Notes: a model not told the origin generated them from the sequence alone. 64,000 nucleotides of DNA from Bradyrhizobium sp. BTAi1 (GCF_000015165.1 NC_009485.1:124001-188000); one strand, 5' to 3'; shown: positions 1-9,168, counted from the stretch's first letter. Translations and numbers: made by a program.

Positions 1-236
1 GCCTGATCAGCGCTGGCATAGGCGTCCGGCGCGTTCGATTCGGCCTCGAGGGTGATCCCCGAATCAAGGTGCAGCGCGCAATCGGTCTTGAAGCCGAAGC
101 CGTCCTTGGAGAGCGTGACGTGGCCGGAATAGTTGCCATCGAAATACTTGCGGAGCACCTCGTCGGTGCGCTCGCTGACGCGGCCGCGCAGCGCTTCGCT
201 GACGCTGATGCTCTTTCCGGAAATCCGCAGGGTCAT
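1..236 (-). CDS. hpf: Ribosome hibernation promoting factor (HPF/RaiA family), 3' part beyond window
   Basis: The reverse strand reads MTLRISGKSISVSEALRG from an ATG at 236, followed by a segment with GHVTLSKDG and an acidic stretch. This matches the N-terminal S30AE domain that binds the decoding region of idle 70S ribosomes and silences them. About 78 codons are visible; the rest, probably including the dimerising C-terminal domain of long HPFs, lies left of the window. The gene sits 72 bp downstream of rpoN on the same strand. rpoN-hpf-ptsN is the standard proteobacterial order, so ptsN is expected next. Seen: the N-terminal frame and the context. Inferred: the long form. Confidence 0.9.
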   Translation of the reverse strand, partial: MTLRISGKSISVSEALRGRVSERTDEVLRKYFDGNYSGHVTLSKDGFGFKTDCALHLDSGITLEAESNAPDAYASADQ

Positions 237-308
237 GTGTCGCCTCGATTCATGTGAACCGAATATGACACTAAGCCTATTTGGTTAAGGCGCAATCTTG
301 CGCAGTGG

Positions 309-1946
309 TCAAACTGACGCGGTATCCCGGGTGCGGTCGGCGCCGGCAGGTCCCGACAGCGCGTGCGCCAGCATGCTCTGCTTGTCGCGGCGGCGTTGCA
401 CCGAGGATGGGATCCGCATCGCCTCCCGGTATTTTGCGACCGTGCGGCGCGCAATATCGATGCCGGCCGCGCGCAGCTTCTCGACGATCGTATCGTCGGA
501 AAGGATTGCGGAGGGATCTTCCGCATCGATCAGTTGCTTGATGTGGTGGCGCACCGCTTCGGCCGAATGCGCCTCGCCGCCATCGGCCGATGCGATTGAG
601 GCGGTGAAGAAATATTTCAGCTCGAAAGTGCCGCGATTGGTCGCCATGTATTTGTTGGCGGTGACGCGTGACACCGTCGATTCGTGCATCTGGATCGCAT
701 CCGCAACGGCCTTGAGGTTCAAGGGCCGCAGATGCGCGACACCATGGGTGAAGAAGCCGTCCTGCTGGCGCACGATCTCGGTCGCCACTTTCAGGATGGT
801 GCGTGCGCGCTGGTCGAGCGCGCGCACCAGCCAGGTTGCGTTCTGCAGGCAATCGGTGAAGTAGGACTTGTCGCCGTCCTTGCGGATCGTCTTCGACAGC
901 TCGGAGTAATAGACCTGATTCACCAGGACGCGCGGCAGCGTGTCGCTGTTGAGCTCGACCAGCCAGCCGCCGTCCGGACCGGGACGCACATAGACATCGG
1001 GCACCATGGTCTGGGTGCGGGTCGTGCCGAACTTCAGGCCCGGCTTGGGATCGAGCCTGCGGATCTCGCCGATCATATCGACGAGATCCTCGTCATCGAC
1101 GCCGCACAATTTGCGCAGGCTGGCAAAGTCGCGCTTGGCGAGGATATCGAGATGCTCGACGAGAGCCTGCATCGCCGGGTCATAGCGGTCGAGCTCGCGC
1201 AGCTGGATCGCCAGGCACTCGCTCAAATTGCGCGCGCAGATGCCGGGCGGATCGAACGTCTGCAGCACGCCCAGCACGGCATCGACATCGGCCTGTTCGG
1301 CGCCGAGCCGATCGGCAGCCTGGCCGAGATCGGCCGGCAGATAGCCGGCCTCGTCGACGAGATCGATGAGATATTGACCGATCATGCGATCGGCGGGCGC
1401 GGTGAAGGCCACCGCGGCCTGTTCGGCGAGATGATCCGACAAAGTGGTCTCGGCCGCGACAAAGGCTTCGAGATTGTAGTCCTCGTCGCCGGAGGCGCCG
1501 CCGCCCCATTCGGTGTAGGTGGTGGGCGCAGCGTCCTGGGCGTTGCGCGCGGCCGTCTCCGCCGGCTCCTCGGAGAAGACGTTGTCGAGCCCGGTGTCGA
1601 GGGTTTGTTCGATCTCCGTACGGGTGCCGAGATCGCGGCTCATCCAGTCTTCCGGGGCGCCGTCGAAGCTCTCACCGGCGGCGCCGCCGCCATCGCCGAA
1701 ATCCTCACCACCGGCCTCGCCGGCATCCGAGAACTCGGAGCGCTCGGACATCTGCTGCTCACCGGCGACCGGCGCTTCCGGACCGTCATTGGCACGCTCC
1801 AGCAGCGGATTGCGCTCAAGCTCCTCTTCAACGAACGTGGAGAGGTCGAGATTGGACAGCTGTAGCAGCTTGATCGCCTGCATCAGCTGCGGCGTCATCA
1901 CCAGCGACTGCGACTGGCGGAATTCTAATCTCTGCGTCAACGCCAT
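309..1946 (-). CDS. rpoN: RNA polymerase sigma-54 factor RpoN
   Basis: Sigma-54 directs RNA polymerase to -24/-12 promoters that need an AAA+ activator, and in rhizobia controls nitrogen and dicarboxylate genes. The protein is 545 aa, usual for the family. It starts MALTQRLEFRQSQSLVMTPQ, the glutamine/leucine-rich region I. An acidic, low-complexity region II follows (about residues 50-150). The C-terminal RpoN box ARRTVAKYRE, which contacts the -24 element, is at residues 499-508. It lies in an rnd-lptC-lptA-lptB-rpoN-hpf row. Some Bradyrhizobium strains carry two rpoN genes; the window cannot show whether a second copy exists. Confidence 0.97.
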   Translation of the reverse strand: MALTQRLEFRQSQSLVMTPQLMQAIKLLQLSNLDLSTFVEEELERNPLLERANDGPEAPVAGEQQMSERSEFSDAGEAGGEDFGDGGGAAGESFDGAPEDWMSRDLGTRTEIEQTLDTGLDNVFSEEPAETAARNAQDAAPTTYTEWGGGASGDEDYNLEAFVAAETTLSDHLAEQAAVAFTAPADRMIGQYLIDLVDEAGYLPADLGQAADRLGAEQADVDAVLGVLQTFDPPGICARNLSECLAIQLRELDRYDPAMQALVEHLDILAKRDFASLRKLCGVDDEDLVDMIGEIRRLDPKPGLKFGTTRTQTMVPDVYVRPGPDGGWLVELNSDTLPRVLVNQVYYSELSKTIRKDGDKSYFTDCLQNATWLVRALDQRARTILKVATEIVRQQDGFFTHGVAHLRPLNLKAVADAIQMHESTVSRVTANKYMATNRGTFELKYFFTASIASADGGEAHSAEAVRHHIKQLIDAEDPSAILSDDTIVEKLRAAGIDIARRTVAKYREAMRIPSSVQRRRDKQSMLAHALSGPAGADRTRDTASV

Positions 1947-2157
1947 GGGAGCAAGAACATTCCCTTACTGGTCCAATTCTTGCTTATCCTAATCTGCGCG
2001 CGATGTACACGTCTTGACGAATAAGAAAAACGGAGTATGCGCGGCCAGAAGACGAGATTACCGGTCGCCGGGGAGCCTTCAGGAAACAGCGTTAATCACA
2101 GCGTTTCCCGCGCCTGTCACACCCGCGACAATACCGACGAACACCGCGTCCGTAATC
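1947..2157 (-). promoter_or_regulatory. rpoN leader with inverted repeat next to the start codon
   Basis: Between lptB and rpoN a 7-base inverted repeat (1951-1957 and 1977-1983, 19-base spacer) lies in the transcribed leader, its inner arm 4 bases before the rpoN ATG. No clear Shine-Dalgarno sequence lies at normal spacing; the only purine run (AGGGA) is in the loop. The arrangement could modulate rpoN translation. The rest of the gap, up to lptB, holds no gene I can support. Confidence 0.35.
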
Positions 2158-3168
2158 CTACAGCCGGAATTCCTCGCCGAGATAGAGCCTGCGCACGTCG
2201 GGATCGGCGACGATCTCCTCGGGGCTGCCCTCGGTGAGAATCTGTCCAGCATAGACGATATAGGCGCGGTCGGTGAGGCCGAGCGTCTCGCGGACATTAT
2301 GGTCGGTGATCAGGACGCCGATGCCGCGATTGGTTAGATGGCGCACCAGCTGCTGAATATCACCGACCGCAATCGGATCGATGCCGGCGAACGGCTCGTC
2401 GAGCAGCATGTAGTTCGGACGCGTCGCCAGCGCGCGCGCGATCTCGACGCGGCGACGCTCGCCGCCGGACAGCGCGATCGACGGCGATTTGCGCAGCCGC
2501 GTGATGGTGAACTCCTCGAGCAGCGCATCGAGCTCGCGCTCGCGCTTCTTGCGTGACGGCTCGACCACTTCGAGCACGGCACGGATGTTCTGCTCGACGG
2601 TGAGGCCGCGGAAGATCGAGGCCTCCTGTGGCAGATAGCCGATGCCGAGCCGCGCGCGCTGATACATCGGCAGCCGCGTGACGTCATGGCCGTCGAGCTC
2701 GATGGCGCCGCGATCGGCCTTGATCAGGCCGGTGATCATATAGAACACGGTGGTCTTGCCGGCGCCGTTCGGCCCGAGCAGGCCGACCGCCTCGCCGCGC
2801 CGGACGTAGATCGACACGCCGCGCACGACCTGACGGCTGCCGAAGCTCTTCTCGATCGAATGGACGGCAAGGAATCCGGGACGGCGCAACAGCTGCGGGC
2901 CGCCGCTGCCATTGCTGCGCGGCTTGGCCGGCATCGGCTGCGAGGCCGGACGCTTGCGCTGGATCTGCTCGGTGTTCTGCGGCGAGCGCGGATTGATCCG
3001 CGGCGTCGCTTCGTCGCGCACGGAATCGGCCAGCGCCGCGAGCGGATCATCGCCGTAGGAATTGCCAAAGGGATCGTTCATCGCGGTGATGTCGTCGCGC
3101 CGACGCGCCGAGCCCTGCGGGCTGCGCTTGGCGGGACGCCGACGAAACATGCCGATTAGATCCACCAT
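2158..3168 (-). CDS. lptB: LPS export ABC transporter ATP-binding protein LptB, with N-terminal extension
   Basis: LptB is the cytoplasmic ATPase of the LptB2FGC complex that extracts lipopolysaccharide from the inner membrane. Walker [10 protein letters not shown] begins near residue 132, followed by the signature [15 protein letters not shown], Walker [14 protein letters not shown] and the H-loop ITDHNVRET. The ATPase core is of normal size, but about 100 polar, proline- and arginine-rich residues precede it, so the protein (336 aa from this start) is longer than the usual 240-260 aa. Starts at 3219 (GTG) or 3207 are also open, and none has a good ribosome site. It follows lptA and lptC on the same strand. 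Confidence 0.93.
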   Translation of the reverse strand: MVDLIGMFRRRPAKRSPQGSARRRDDITAMNDPFGNSYGDDPLAALADSVRDEATPRINPRSPQNTEQIQRKRPASQPMPAKPRSNGSGGPQLLRRPGFLAVHSIEKSFGSRQVVRGVSIYVRRGEAVGLLGPNGAGKTTVFYMITGLIKADRGAIELDGHDVTRLPMYQRARLGIGYLPQEASIFRGLTVEQNIRAVLEVVEPSRKKRERELDALLEEFTITRLRKSPSIALSGGERRRVEIARALATRPNYMLLDEPFAGIDPIAVGDIQQLVRHLTNRGIGVLITDHNVRETLGLTDRAYIVYAGQILTEGSPEEIVADPDVRRLYLGEEFRL

Positions 3169-3326
3169 CCCTGCTTCGCTTACGCCCTTCGACGCGCCGC
3201 TCATCATCGACCGCAGCACTGGTCCGGCCGCACCAGCCTGTCAGGACGAGCAAAGCCCAGCGTTAGATAGAGGCAGCCGCAGCTAGGTTCAACTGCAGCC
3301 GGCAATCTTTCGGTAACTATTTGAGG

Positions 3327-4004
3327 TCACTTCGTTTTGGTGCTGCCCAGCGACAGTGGCGCACCGCCGCCGGGGGCAGCGCCGCCGGATGATCCGCAAC
3401 CGCCCGAACCCGAGGAGGCCTGCGGCAGCAGCGCCTGGACCCGGCCGCTGTCGGATTCCACCCGCGACACGCCGGTCGTCATATCGACCATCAGCCGATC
3501 ACCGCGCAGCACGTTCTTGCACTGGGTCAGCACAACGTTGCCTTGCATCGTGATCTGGTTGGTCTTGGTGTCGAACACCGCGGTCTCGCCGGTGACGACC
3601 TGCTCCTTCTGGGTCACCGTCACGCCGCCGCGCGCCTCCAGCCGCCGAATCGACGAGCTCCCGTCCGGCCCCGGCGCCGCCGCCTGCATGGTCTTGGCCG
3701 GCTTCGCACCGCCCTGGGCGCCGCCATCATAGAACACGACCAGCGATTTGGAGGTCATAGTGGTGTCGCCCTGCACGACCTTCACATTGCCGGAGAACGT
3801 CGCCTCTTTCTTCTTGTCGCGCATTTCCAGCGAGGCCGCCTCGATCTGGATCGGCTGATCACGGTTTTGCGAGAATCCCTGCAGGGCGTTCGGCACCCCG
3901 GTGGCCGCCGTCTGCGCCTGCACCGCCCCGGCGCACGCGACCATCGCCAGCGCAACGAGGCCGGCACCGCGGATCGCGGCGGAAATGAAACGACACGTCG
4001 TCAT
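3327..4004 (-). CDS. lptA: LPS transport periplasmic protein LptA (OstA-like)
   Basis: LptA forms the periplasmic bridge that passes LPS from LptC to LptD. The 225-aa protein has a signal peptide (MTTCRFISAAIRGAGLVALA, cleavage near AVQAQ). An OstA-type beta-jellyroll follows, with repeats such as QIEAASLEMRDKKKEATFSG, NVKVVQGDTTMTSKSL and MQGNVVLTQCKNVLRGDRL. The C-terminus is a glycine/serine-rich tail with a small cysteine motif. The start lies 4 bases after the lptC stop, so the two are translated together. The tail after about residue 195 is not part of the conserved fold. Confidence 0.93.
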   Translation of the reverse strand: MTTCRFISAAIRGAGLVALAMVACAGAVQAQTAATGVPNALQGFSQNRDQPIQIEAASLEMRDKKKEATFSGNVKVVQGDTTMTSKSLVVFYDGGAQGGAKPAKTMQAAAPGPDGSSSIRRLEARGGVTVTQKEQVVTGETAVFDTKTNQITMQGNVVLTQCKNVLRGDRLMVDMTTGVSRVESDSGRVQALLPQASSGSGGCGSSGGAAPGGGAPLSLGSTKTK

Positions 4005-4008
4005 GCGG

Positions 4009-4710
4009 TCACTTTGCGTTACGGGCCGGACGGCCAGGATCGCTGCTCGCGGTCGCGGCCGGAGCGGCGTTGATGTTGTCGAGGTTCATCACGACATTGC
4101 CTTCGAAACGCACCACGTCGCCATTGTCGGTGATGCGCAGCCGGTCAGCCGACAAGGTGCCGTTGGTGAGCTTGACGTCGACGCGTTCGTCCGAGCTCAC
4201 CGTGCCCTTGGCCATGTCGACGAACGCGCGGCTCAAACGCGCCTCGTAGCCGCTCGATGTCGTCAGCAGGATGTCCTTTTTCAGATCGAGCTGCTGCTGT
4301 TTGGTATCGAACACGCCGGTCTTTGCGTTCAGCGTCACGGTCGACTGATCCTCCATCAGCACCTTGGCGCGGAGGATGTTGAGCTCGACATGATCGGGAT
4401 CGGTGAGGTCCTGCACGGCACTCTTGGCCACGAGATCATAGGGCCGCTGGTCCGGCGTGAAGCCGGTGAGATGCGGCGTCTCCATCGTGATCTTGCGGCC
4501 GGAGATGACGAGATTGCCGGTGAGGTTCTTGGTGTTGATCTCCATGTGGAACGGATTGAACAGCGCAACGCCGATGACGACCGCCATCGCCAGACCCACG
4601 GCCGCCGGCACCGCCACGCGCAACACCCGCACGAAGCGGCTGTGGCGCGCCGCCACCGCGAAGCGCGCCTGAAGGCTGGGATCGTAAGCGGGGTTGTGGA
4701 CCGAGTTCAC
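4009..4710 (-). CDS. lptC: LPS export protein LptC
   Basis: LptC is the single-span inner-membrane protein that receives LPS from LptB2FG and hands it to LptA. The product has a cytoplasmic N-terminus, one hydrophobic helix (VAVPAAVGLAMAVVIGVALF, about residues 30-50) and a periplasmic OstA-like domain with NLVISGRKITMETPHLTGF. A GTG at 4710 is chosen because GGAG lies 5 bases upstream; a GTG at 4728 is the longer option. It follows rnd after about 160 bases and abuts lptA. Confidence 0.9.
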   Translation of the reverse strand: MNSVHNPAYDPSLQARFAVAARHSRFVRVLRVAVPAAVGLAMAVVIGVALFNPFHMEINTKNLTGNLVISGRKITMETPHLTGFTPDQRPYDLVAKSAVQDLTDPDHVELNILRAKVLMEDQSTVTLNAKTGVFDTKQQQLDLKKDILLTTSSGYEARLSRAFVDMAKGTVSSDERVDVKLTNGTLSADRLRITDNGDVVRFEGNVVMNLDNINAAPAATASSDPGRPARNAK

Positions 4711-4872
4711 CGGGACTCCGAAACACACGGGACGCGCGCGAAACAGCGATCATCCTACCATGGGCACCGGGTGCATTGCAGCCCGGAACTGGCGCGAAAT
4801 CGCGACGCAGGAGAGGCTCGGGATCATTAAGAGAGATTAATGGTCATGAACGGCTCGGGACCCGGGTGGCCG

Positions 4873-5487
4873 TCACGAATGCGCGAAGATGTCCTCGGCC
4901 TCGAATCCGCCCAGATCGAGCGTTGCCCGATGCGGCAGGAACGCGAAACAGGCCTGCGCCAGCCCCAGCCGGCCCTCGCGGGCCAACATGACATCCAGCT
5001 TCTCGCGCAAAGCGTGCAGATGCAGCACGTCCGACGCGGCATAAGCGAGCTGCGGTTCGCTCAGATTGTCGGCGCCCCAATCGCTCGACTGCTGCTGCTT
5101 GGAGAGATCGACATTGAGCAGCTCGCGCACGAGATCCTTCAGGCCGTGACGGTCGGTATAGGTGCGCGCCAGCCGCGAGGCGATCTTGGTGCAGTAGACC
5201 GGCTGCGGCATGACGCCGAACGTATGGAACAGCGTCGCGACGTCGAACCGCGCGAAGTGGAAGATTTTTGTGATGGCGGGATTGGCGAGCAGCGCCTTGA
5301 GGTTCGGCGCGTCGGTGTGCCCCTTCGGGATCTGCACCACATCGGCCGAACCGTCGCCGGGCGACAACTGCACCACGCAGAGCCGGTCGCGGTGCGGATT
5401 GAGCCCCATGGTTTCGGTGTCGATCGCAACCGACGAGGTGTAGCGGGACAGATCAGGCAGGTCGCCGCGGTGCAGGCGTACGGTCAT
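4873..5487 (-). CDS. rnd: Small RNase D-like 3'-5' exonuclease
   Basis: The 204-aa product is a DEDDy-type exoribonuclease consisting of the catalytic domain alone, without the HRDC domains of E. coli RNase D. This short form is common in alphaproteobacteria. Exo I is AIDTETMGL near residue 20, Exo II lies around KIFHFARFDVATLF, and Exo III is LAYAASDVLHLHAL with the catalytic Tyr-x3-Asp. The ATG at 5487 (MTVRLHRGDLPDLSRY) is preferred; the frame stays open upstream, but that part looks like non-coding sequence. It is first in the row leading to lptC-lptA-lptB. tRNA 3' maturation is the family role; the specific substrate here is unknown. Confidence 0.88.
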   Translation of the reverse strand: MTVRLHRGDLPDLSRYTSSVAIDTETMGLNPHRDRLCVVQLSPGDGSADVVQIPKGHTDAPNLKALLANPAITKIFHFARFDVATLFHTFGVMPQPVYCTKIASRLARTYTDRHGLKDLVRELLNVDLSKQQQSSDWGADNLSEPQLAYAASDVLHLHALREKLDVMLAREGRLGLAQACFAFLPHRATLDLGGFEAEDIFAHS

Positions 5488-6072
5488 GGGTGTCAAAACC
5501 TCGGTCGGGTCGGTATCGGACGGGTCGGACAGGCCCGACGCCGCAAGACGCGCTCGGGAACCGGCGTAGCCCGGCGCTGGTAACCATCCGGCAAACGCGC
5601 AAAGCGAATGCGGGGATCCAGCGAGGGAATGCCAGCCCCGCCGCCCGGATGCAAGGGCCGGGCTCGGGCTGGCAGCGTACCGGGGGGAGAGCCCGGCCGG
5701 CGGGCCGCTCGGGATCCTGTCCGACAGGCAGGATGCCTTGGCAGCCATGTAGGCCGGAAGGACTTGTGCGAGCGCAGGGGGGGCCCATGGGTCAGCCATG
5801 CGGTGAGCCCGACAACCAGCACCGCGAACCCTGCCCCCGACCCAAGTCACGGCGACACCAACCGCGCCTTGATGCCCGCCACAACTCATGATTGCTTCAA
5901 GCAGCACCGTCCGGAGAGAAGCTTGTGACAGTAGGCCAGGAATTGTGAAGAGAGAGCCTCCTGTGAAAAGAGAGCCTCGCGCTGCGCACGCAGTCCGCGT
6001 TGCCGACAAGCTTGCTGGCGCAAATGCGCCGGCCAAGCCGGCTCGTTTGTTTGCCTCGCGCCCCACCCCGCC

Positions 6073-6097
6073 GATCGATGCAAGTCTTGCATTGATC
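6073..6097. repeat. Near-perfect palindrome upstream of the TRAP operon
   Basis: Two 12-base arms, 6073-6084 (GATCGATGCAAG) and 6086-6097 (CTTGCATTGATC), are complementary with one mismatch around a single central base. The spot is 160 bases before the dctP-type start. It looks like a dimeric regulator site; no regulator gene lies next to it. Confidence 0.5.
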
Positions 6098-6146
6098 GAT
6101 GCCGCATTTGGCTTGGACAGAGATTGCCACTCGCCCTAGGGACCAT

Positions 6147-6178
6147 ATTGGTGCTTGACTTCATTGGTGCTTGACTTC
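6147..6178 (+). repeat. Perfect 16-bp tandem direct repeat
   Basis: The 16 bases ATTGGTGCTTGACTTC occur twice head to tail, at 6147-6162 and 6163-6178, without mismatch. Each copy contains TTGACT, close to a -35 hexamer. The repeat lies 79 bases before the TRAP receptor start, so it may be a duplicated promoter or binding element. Confidence 0.7.
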
Positions 6179-6256
6179 GCATGTGAAGCGAAGCGGCCCA
6201 AGGCGGCCCGCAGCATCTGCCCAACAACGACATAATCAACCCAGGAGGAAGCCCAG

Positions 6257-7228
6257 ATGAAGGCACTTACAGGTATCATCGCAGCCGCCGTGCTGGCGGT
6301 TTCGGCGCCGCTGGCGACCGCGCGCGATTTCCGCTCCGCCGACGTGCACCCCGCCGATTATCCGACCGTCGAAGCCGTGAAGTTCATGGGCAAGCAGCTG
6401 GCCGCTGCGAGCGGCGGCAAGCTCGGCGTCAAGGTGTTTCCGAACGGCGCCCTCGGCTCCGAGAAGGACACGATCGAGCAGCTCAAGATCGGCGCGCTCG
6501 ACATGATGCGCATCAACTCCTCGCCGCTGAACAACTTCGTCCCGGAGACCGTTGCGCTGTGCCTGCCCTTCGTGTTCCGCGACACGCAGCACATGCGCAA
6601 CGTGCTGGACGGCCCGATCGGCGACGAGATCCTGGCCGCGATGGAGCCCGCCGGCCTGGTCGGCCTCGCTTATTATGACAGCGGCGCGCGCTCGATCTAC
6701 ACCGTCAAGGCGCCGGTCAAGTCGCTCGCCGACCTCAAGGGCCTGAAGATCCGCGTCCAGCAGTCCGACCTCTGGGTCGGCATGATCCAGAGCCTCGGCG
6801 CCAACCCGACCCCGATGCCCTATGGCGAGGTCTACACCGCGCTCAAGACCGGCCTGGTCGACGCCGCCGAGAACAACTGGCCCTCCTACGAATCCTCGCG
6901 CCATTTCGAGGCCGCCAAGTTCTACAACATCACCGAGCACTCGCTGGCGCCCGAGGTCCTCGTGATGTCCAAGAAGGTCTGGGACACGCTGAGCAAGGAG
7001 GACCAGGCGCTGGTCCGCAAGGCGGCCAAGGACTCGGTGCCGGTCATGCGCAAGCTCTGGGACGAGCGCGAGCAGGCCTCCCGCAAGGCCGTCGAGGCCG
7101 CCGGGGTCCAGGTCGTGACGGTCGCCAACAAGCAGGAATTCGTCGACGCGATGAAGCCGGTCTACCAGAAGTTCGCGGGCGACGAGAAGCTCTCGAGCCT
7201 CGTCAAGCGCATCCAGGACACGAAGTAA
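6257..7228 (+). CDS. TRAP transporter solute-binding protein (DctP family)
   Basis: This is the periplasmic receptor of a tripartite ATP-independent transporter. The 323-aa product begins with a clear signal peptide (MKALTGIIAAAVLAVSAPLA, cleavage before RDFRSAD). The family signature GLKIRVQQSDLW contains the arginine that pairs with the substrate carboxylate, and AENNWPSYESSRH follows in the hinge region. AGGAGG stands 8 bases before the ATG. dctQ- and dctM-type genes follow. The substrate is likely a carboxylate such as a dicarboxylate or sugar acid; the sequence alone does not decide. Confidence 0.93.
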   Translation: MKALTGIIAAAVLAVSAPLATARDFRSADVHPADYPTVEAVKFMGKQLAAASGGKLGVKVFPNGALGSEKDTIEQLKIGALDMMRINSSPLNNFVPETVALCLPFVFRDTQHMRNVLDGPIGDEILAAMEPAGLVGLAYYDSGARSIYTVKAPVKSLADLKGLKIRVQQSDLWVGMIQSLGANPTPMPYGEVYTALKTGLVDAAENNWPSYESSRHFEAAKFYNITEHSLAPEVLVMSKKVWDTLSKEDQALVRKAAKDSVPVMRKLWDEREQASRKAVEAAGVQVVTVANKQEFVDAMKPVYQKFAGDEKLSSLVKRIQDTK

Positions 7229-7339
7229 CGGACACGAAGTCACAGTCGCGAAGTAAAAGTAACAATCACCAAGCAAGAGTAGCCGGCCCCGGCGTCGCCA
7301 CGCGGCGACGCCGGACGCAGGCAGGGGAGAGGGACGGGA

Positions 7340-7885
7340 ATGACAGACCCACACGTCGCAGACCACGAGTCGCCGGAGGGGCGCCCGTCGCGCGGCCCGC
7401 TGACGCGGATCAACGCCATCATCGCGCGCTTGGGCATGTATCTGTCCGTCGCCGGATTGCTCGTCATCGTCACCATCGTGTTCTACCAGGTGTTCGGACG
7501 CTACGTGCTCAACTCCAGCCCGACCTGGACCGAGAACCTGGCGCTGGTCCTGATCCTCTATGTCACCCTGATCGGCGCCGCCGTCGGCGTCCGCGACGCC
7601 GGCCATATCGGCATGGACAGCCTCCTGGTGATGCTGCCGGACAGCACGCGCGAGAAGATCGAGCTGGTGATCCATGTGCTGGTCGCCTTGTTCGGACTCG
7701 CCATGGCCTACAATGGCTGGATCCTCGGTGCCTCGGTCGGCACGGTGAAGATCCCCAATCTCGGCCTGCCCGAAGTCATCCGCTACGTGCCGCTGGTCGC
7801 CTCCGGCGTCCTGATCGTCTCCTTCTCGATCGAGCACATCATTGCTCTCCTGCGCGGTGAAGAGGTCATCCCGTCATGGAACTGA
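7340..7885 (+). CDS. TRAP transporter small permease (DctQ family)
   Basis: The 181-aa membrane protein has four predicted helices and forms the small subunit of the sodium-driven TRAP permease. The first helix begins at LGMYLSVAGLLVIVTIVFYQ, and the family pattern VFGRYVLNSSPTWTENLAL follows, then LYVTLIGAAVGVRDAGHIGM. It starts after a purine-rich GGGAGAGGGACGGGA stretch. Its 3' end overlaps the next gene by 10 bases, implying coupled translation with the large permease. Confidence 0.93.
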   Translation: MTDPHVADHESPEGRPSRGPLTRINAIIARLGMYLSVAGLLVIVTIVFYQVFGRYVLNSSPTWTENLALVLILYVTLIGAAVGVRDAGHIGMDSLLVMLPDSTREKIELVIHVLVALFGLAMAYNGWILGASVGTVKIPNLGLPEVIRYVPLVASGVLIVSFSIEHIIALLRGEEVIPSWN

Positions 7886-9168
7886 TCATTCTCGGCGCCA
7901 CCTTCTTCGGCTTCCTGGTTCTCGGCGTCCCCGTCGCCTTCGCCATCGGCCTCTCGGCCATCTGCACCATTCTGTATGAAGGCCTGCCGGTGGCGGTGAT
8001 CTTCCAGCAGATGATGTCGGGGATGAACATCTTCTCGTTCCTGGCCATCCCGTTCTTCGTCTTCAGCGGCGAGCTGATGCTGCATGGCGGCGTTGCCGAC
8101 AAGATCGTGCAGCTCGCCAAGAACCTCGTCGGCCACATCCGCGGCGGCTTGGGCATGTCGAACGTCGTCGCCTGCACGCTGTTCGGCGGTGTCTCAGGCT
8201 CTCCGGTCGCCGACGTCTCCGCAATGGGCGCGGTGATGATCCCGATGATGAAGAAGGAAGGGTTCGACACCGACTACGCCGTCAACGTCACCACCCACGC
8301 CTCGCTGGTCGGTGCGCTGATGCCGACCAGTCACAACATGATCATCTATGCGCTCGCCGCCGGCGGCAAGGTGTCGATCGGCGCGCTGATCGCCGCGGGT
8401 CTCCTGCCGGCGCTGGTGCTGATGGTCTGCATGCTGGTCGCCGCCTATGCAGTCGCCGTGAAGCGCGGCTATCCCGCGGGCAAATTTCCCGGCTGGGCGG
8501 AGGTCTTCCGCTCGTTCGCAGCGGCGCTGCCGGGCCTCTTGATCGTCGGCATCATCCTGGCGGGCATCCTCTCCGGCGTCTTCACGGCCACCGAATCCGC
8601 AGCCGTCGCGGTCACCTATACGATCCTGCTGACGTTCTTCATCTACCGCACCATGACGCTGCAGAACTTCCTGCGCGCCGCCGCCAAGGCGGTCAAGACG
8701 ACCGGCGTGGTGCTGCTCCTGATCGGCGTCTCGACGATGTTCCAGTACCTGATGGGACTCTACGAGGTGGCCGATTTCGCCGGCGACCTGATGAGCAAGG
8801 TTTCGACGCAGCCCTGGATCATCTTCCTGCTCATCAACGTCATCCTGTTCCTGCTCGGCACCTTCATGGACATGGCGGCCACCATCCTGATCTGCACGCC
8901 GATCTTCCTGCCGATCGCGATGAAGGCCGGCATGGACCCGGTGCAGTTCGGCATGCTGATGCTGATCAACTGTGCGCTGGGCCTCAACACCCCGCCGGTC
9001 GGCACCACGCAGTTCGTCGGCTGTGCCATCGGCGGCATCTCGGTCGGCGCCGTCATGCGCACCATCCTGCCGTTCTACGCCGCACTGATCGCAGCGCTAA
9101 TGTTCGTGACCTACGTCCCTGCCTTCTCGCTGTGGCTGCCGCGCCTCCTGATGGGCTACAAGGGATAG
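7876..9168 (+). CDS. TRAP transporter large permease (DctM family)
   Basis: This 430-aa protein is the main translocation subunit, with roughly a dozen hydrophobic segments. Typical DctM stretches are visible: FFVFSGELMLHGGVADKI, the glycine-rich LFGGVSGSPVADVSAMGA, PTSHNMIIYALAAGG, and LGLNTPPVGTTQFVGCAIGG near the C-terminus. It overlaps dctQ by 10 bases and ends the operon. A strong hairpin follows 10 bases after the stop codon. Confidence 0.94.
   Translation: MELIILGATFFGFLVLGVPVAFAIGLSAICTILYEGLPVAVIFQQMMSGMNIFSFLAIPFFVFSGELMLHGGVADKIVQLAKNLVGHIRGGLGMSNVVACTLFGGVSGSPVADVSAMGAVMIPMMKKEGFDTDYAVNVTTHASLVGALMPTSHNMIIYALAAGGKVSIGALIAAGLLPALVLMVCMLVAAYAVAVKRGYPAGKFPGWAEVFRSFAAALPGLLIVGIILAGILSGVFTATESAAVAVTYTILLTFFIYRTMTLQNFLRAAAKAVKTTGVVLLLIGVSTMFQYLMGLYEVADFAGDLMSKVSTQPWIIFLLINVILFLLGTFMDMAATILICTPIFLPIAMKAGMDPVQFGMLMLINCALGLNTPPVGTTQFVGCAIGGISVGAVMRTILPFYAALIAALMFVTYVPAFSLWLPRLLMGYKG

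Larger units (their letters stand above)
5488..6256. other. Gene-free stretch between rnd and the TRAP genes
   Basis: These 769 bases separate two divergent genes. Open frames occur on both strands but none has a family pattern, a ribosome site or a plausible composition. The right third is visibly less GC-rich and holds the palindrome and tandem repeat listed separately, so it probably carries the TRAP promoter. Nothing else recognised. Confidence 0.6.

Noticed and set aside
5490..5891. Plus-strand frame in the gap before the TRAP genes
   Set aside because: Arg/Pro/Gly-rich translation, no start signal, and the frame is open on both strands.
6111..6130. Possible sigma-54 promoter (TTGGACAGAGATTGCC) before the TRAP genes
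   Set aside because: The GG and GC elements are separated by 9 bases instead of 10 and the -24 block is poor.
6236..7837. A 533-codon minus-strand frame opposite the TRAP receptor and small permease
   Set aside because: It is the antisense shadow of two well-supported genes, and its Asp/His/Leu-rich translation has no domain pattern.
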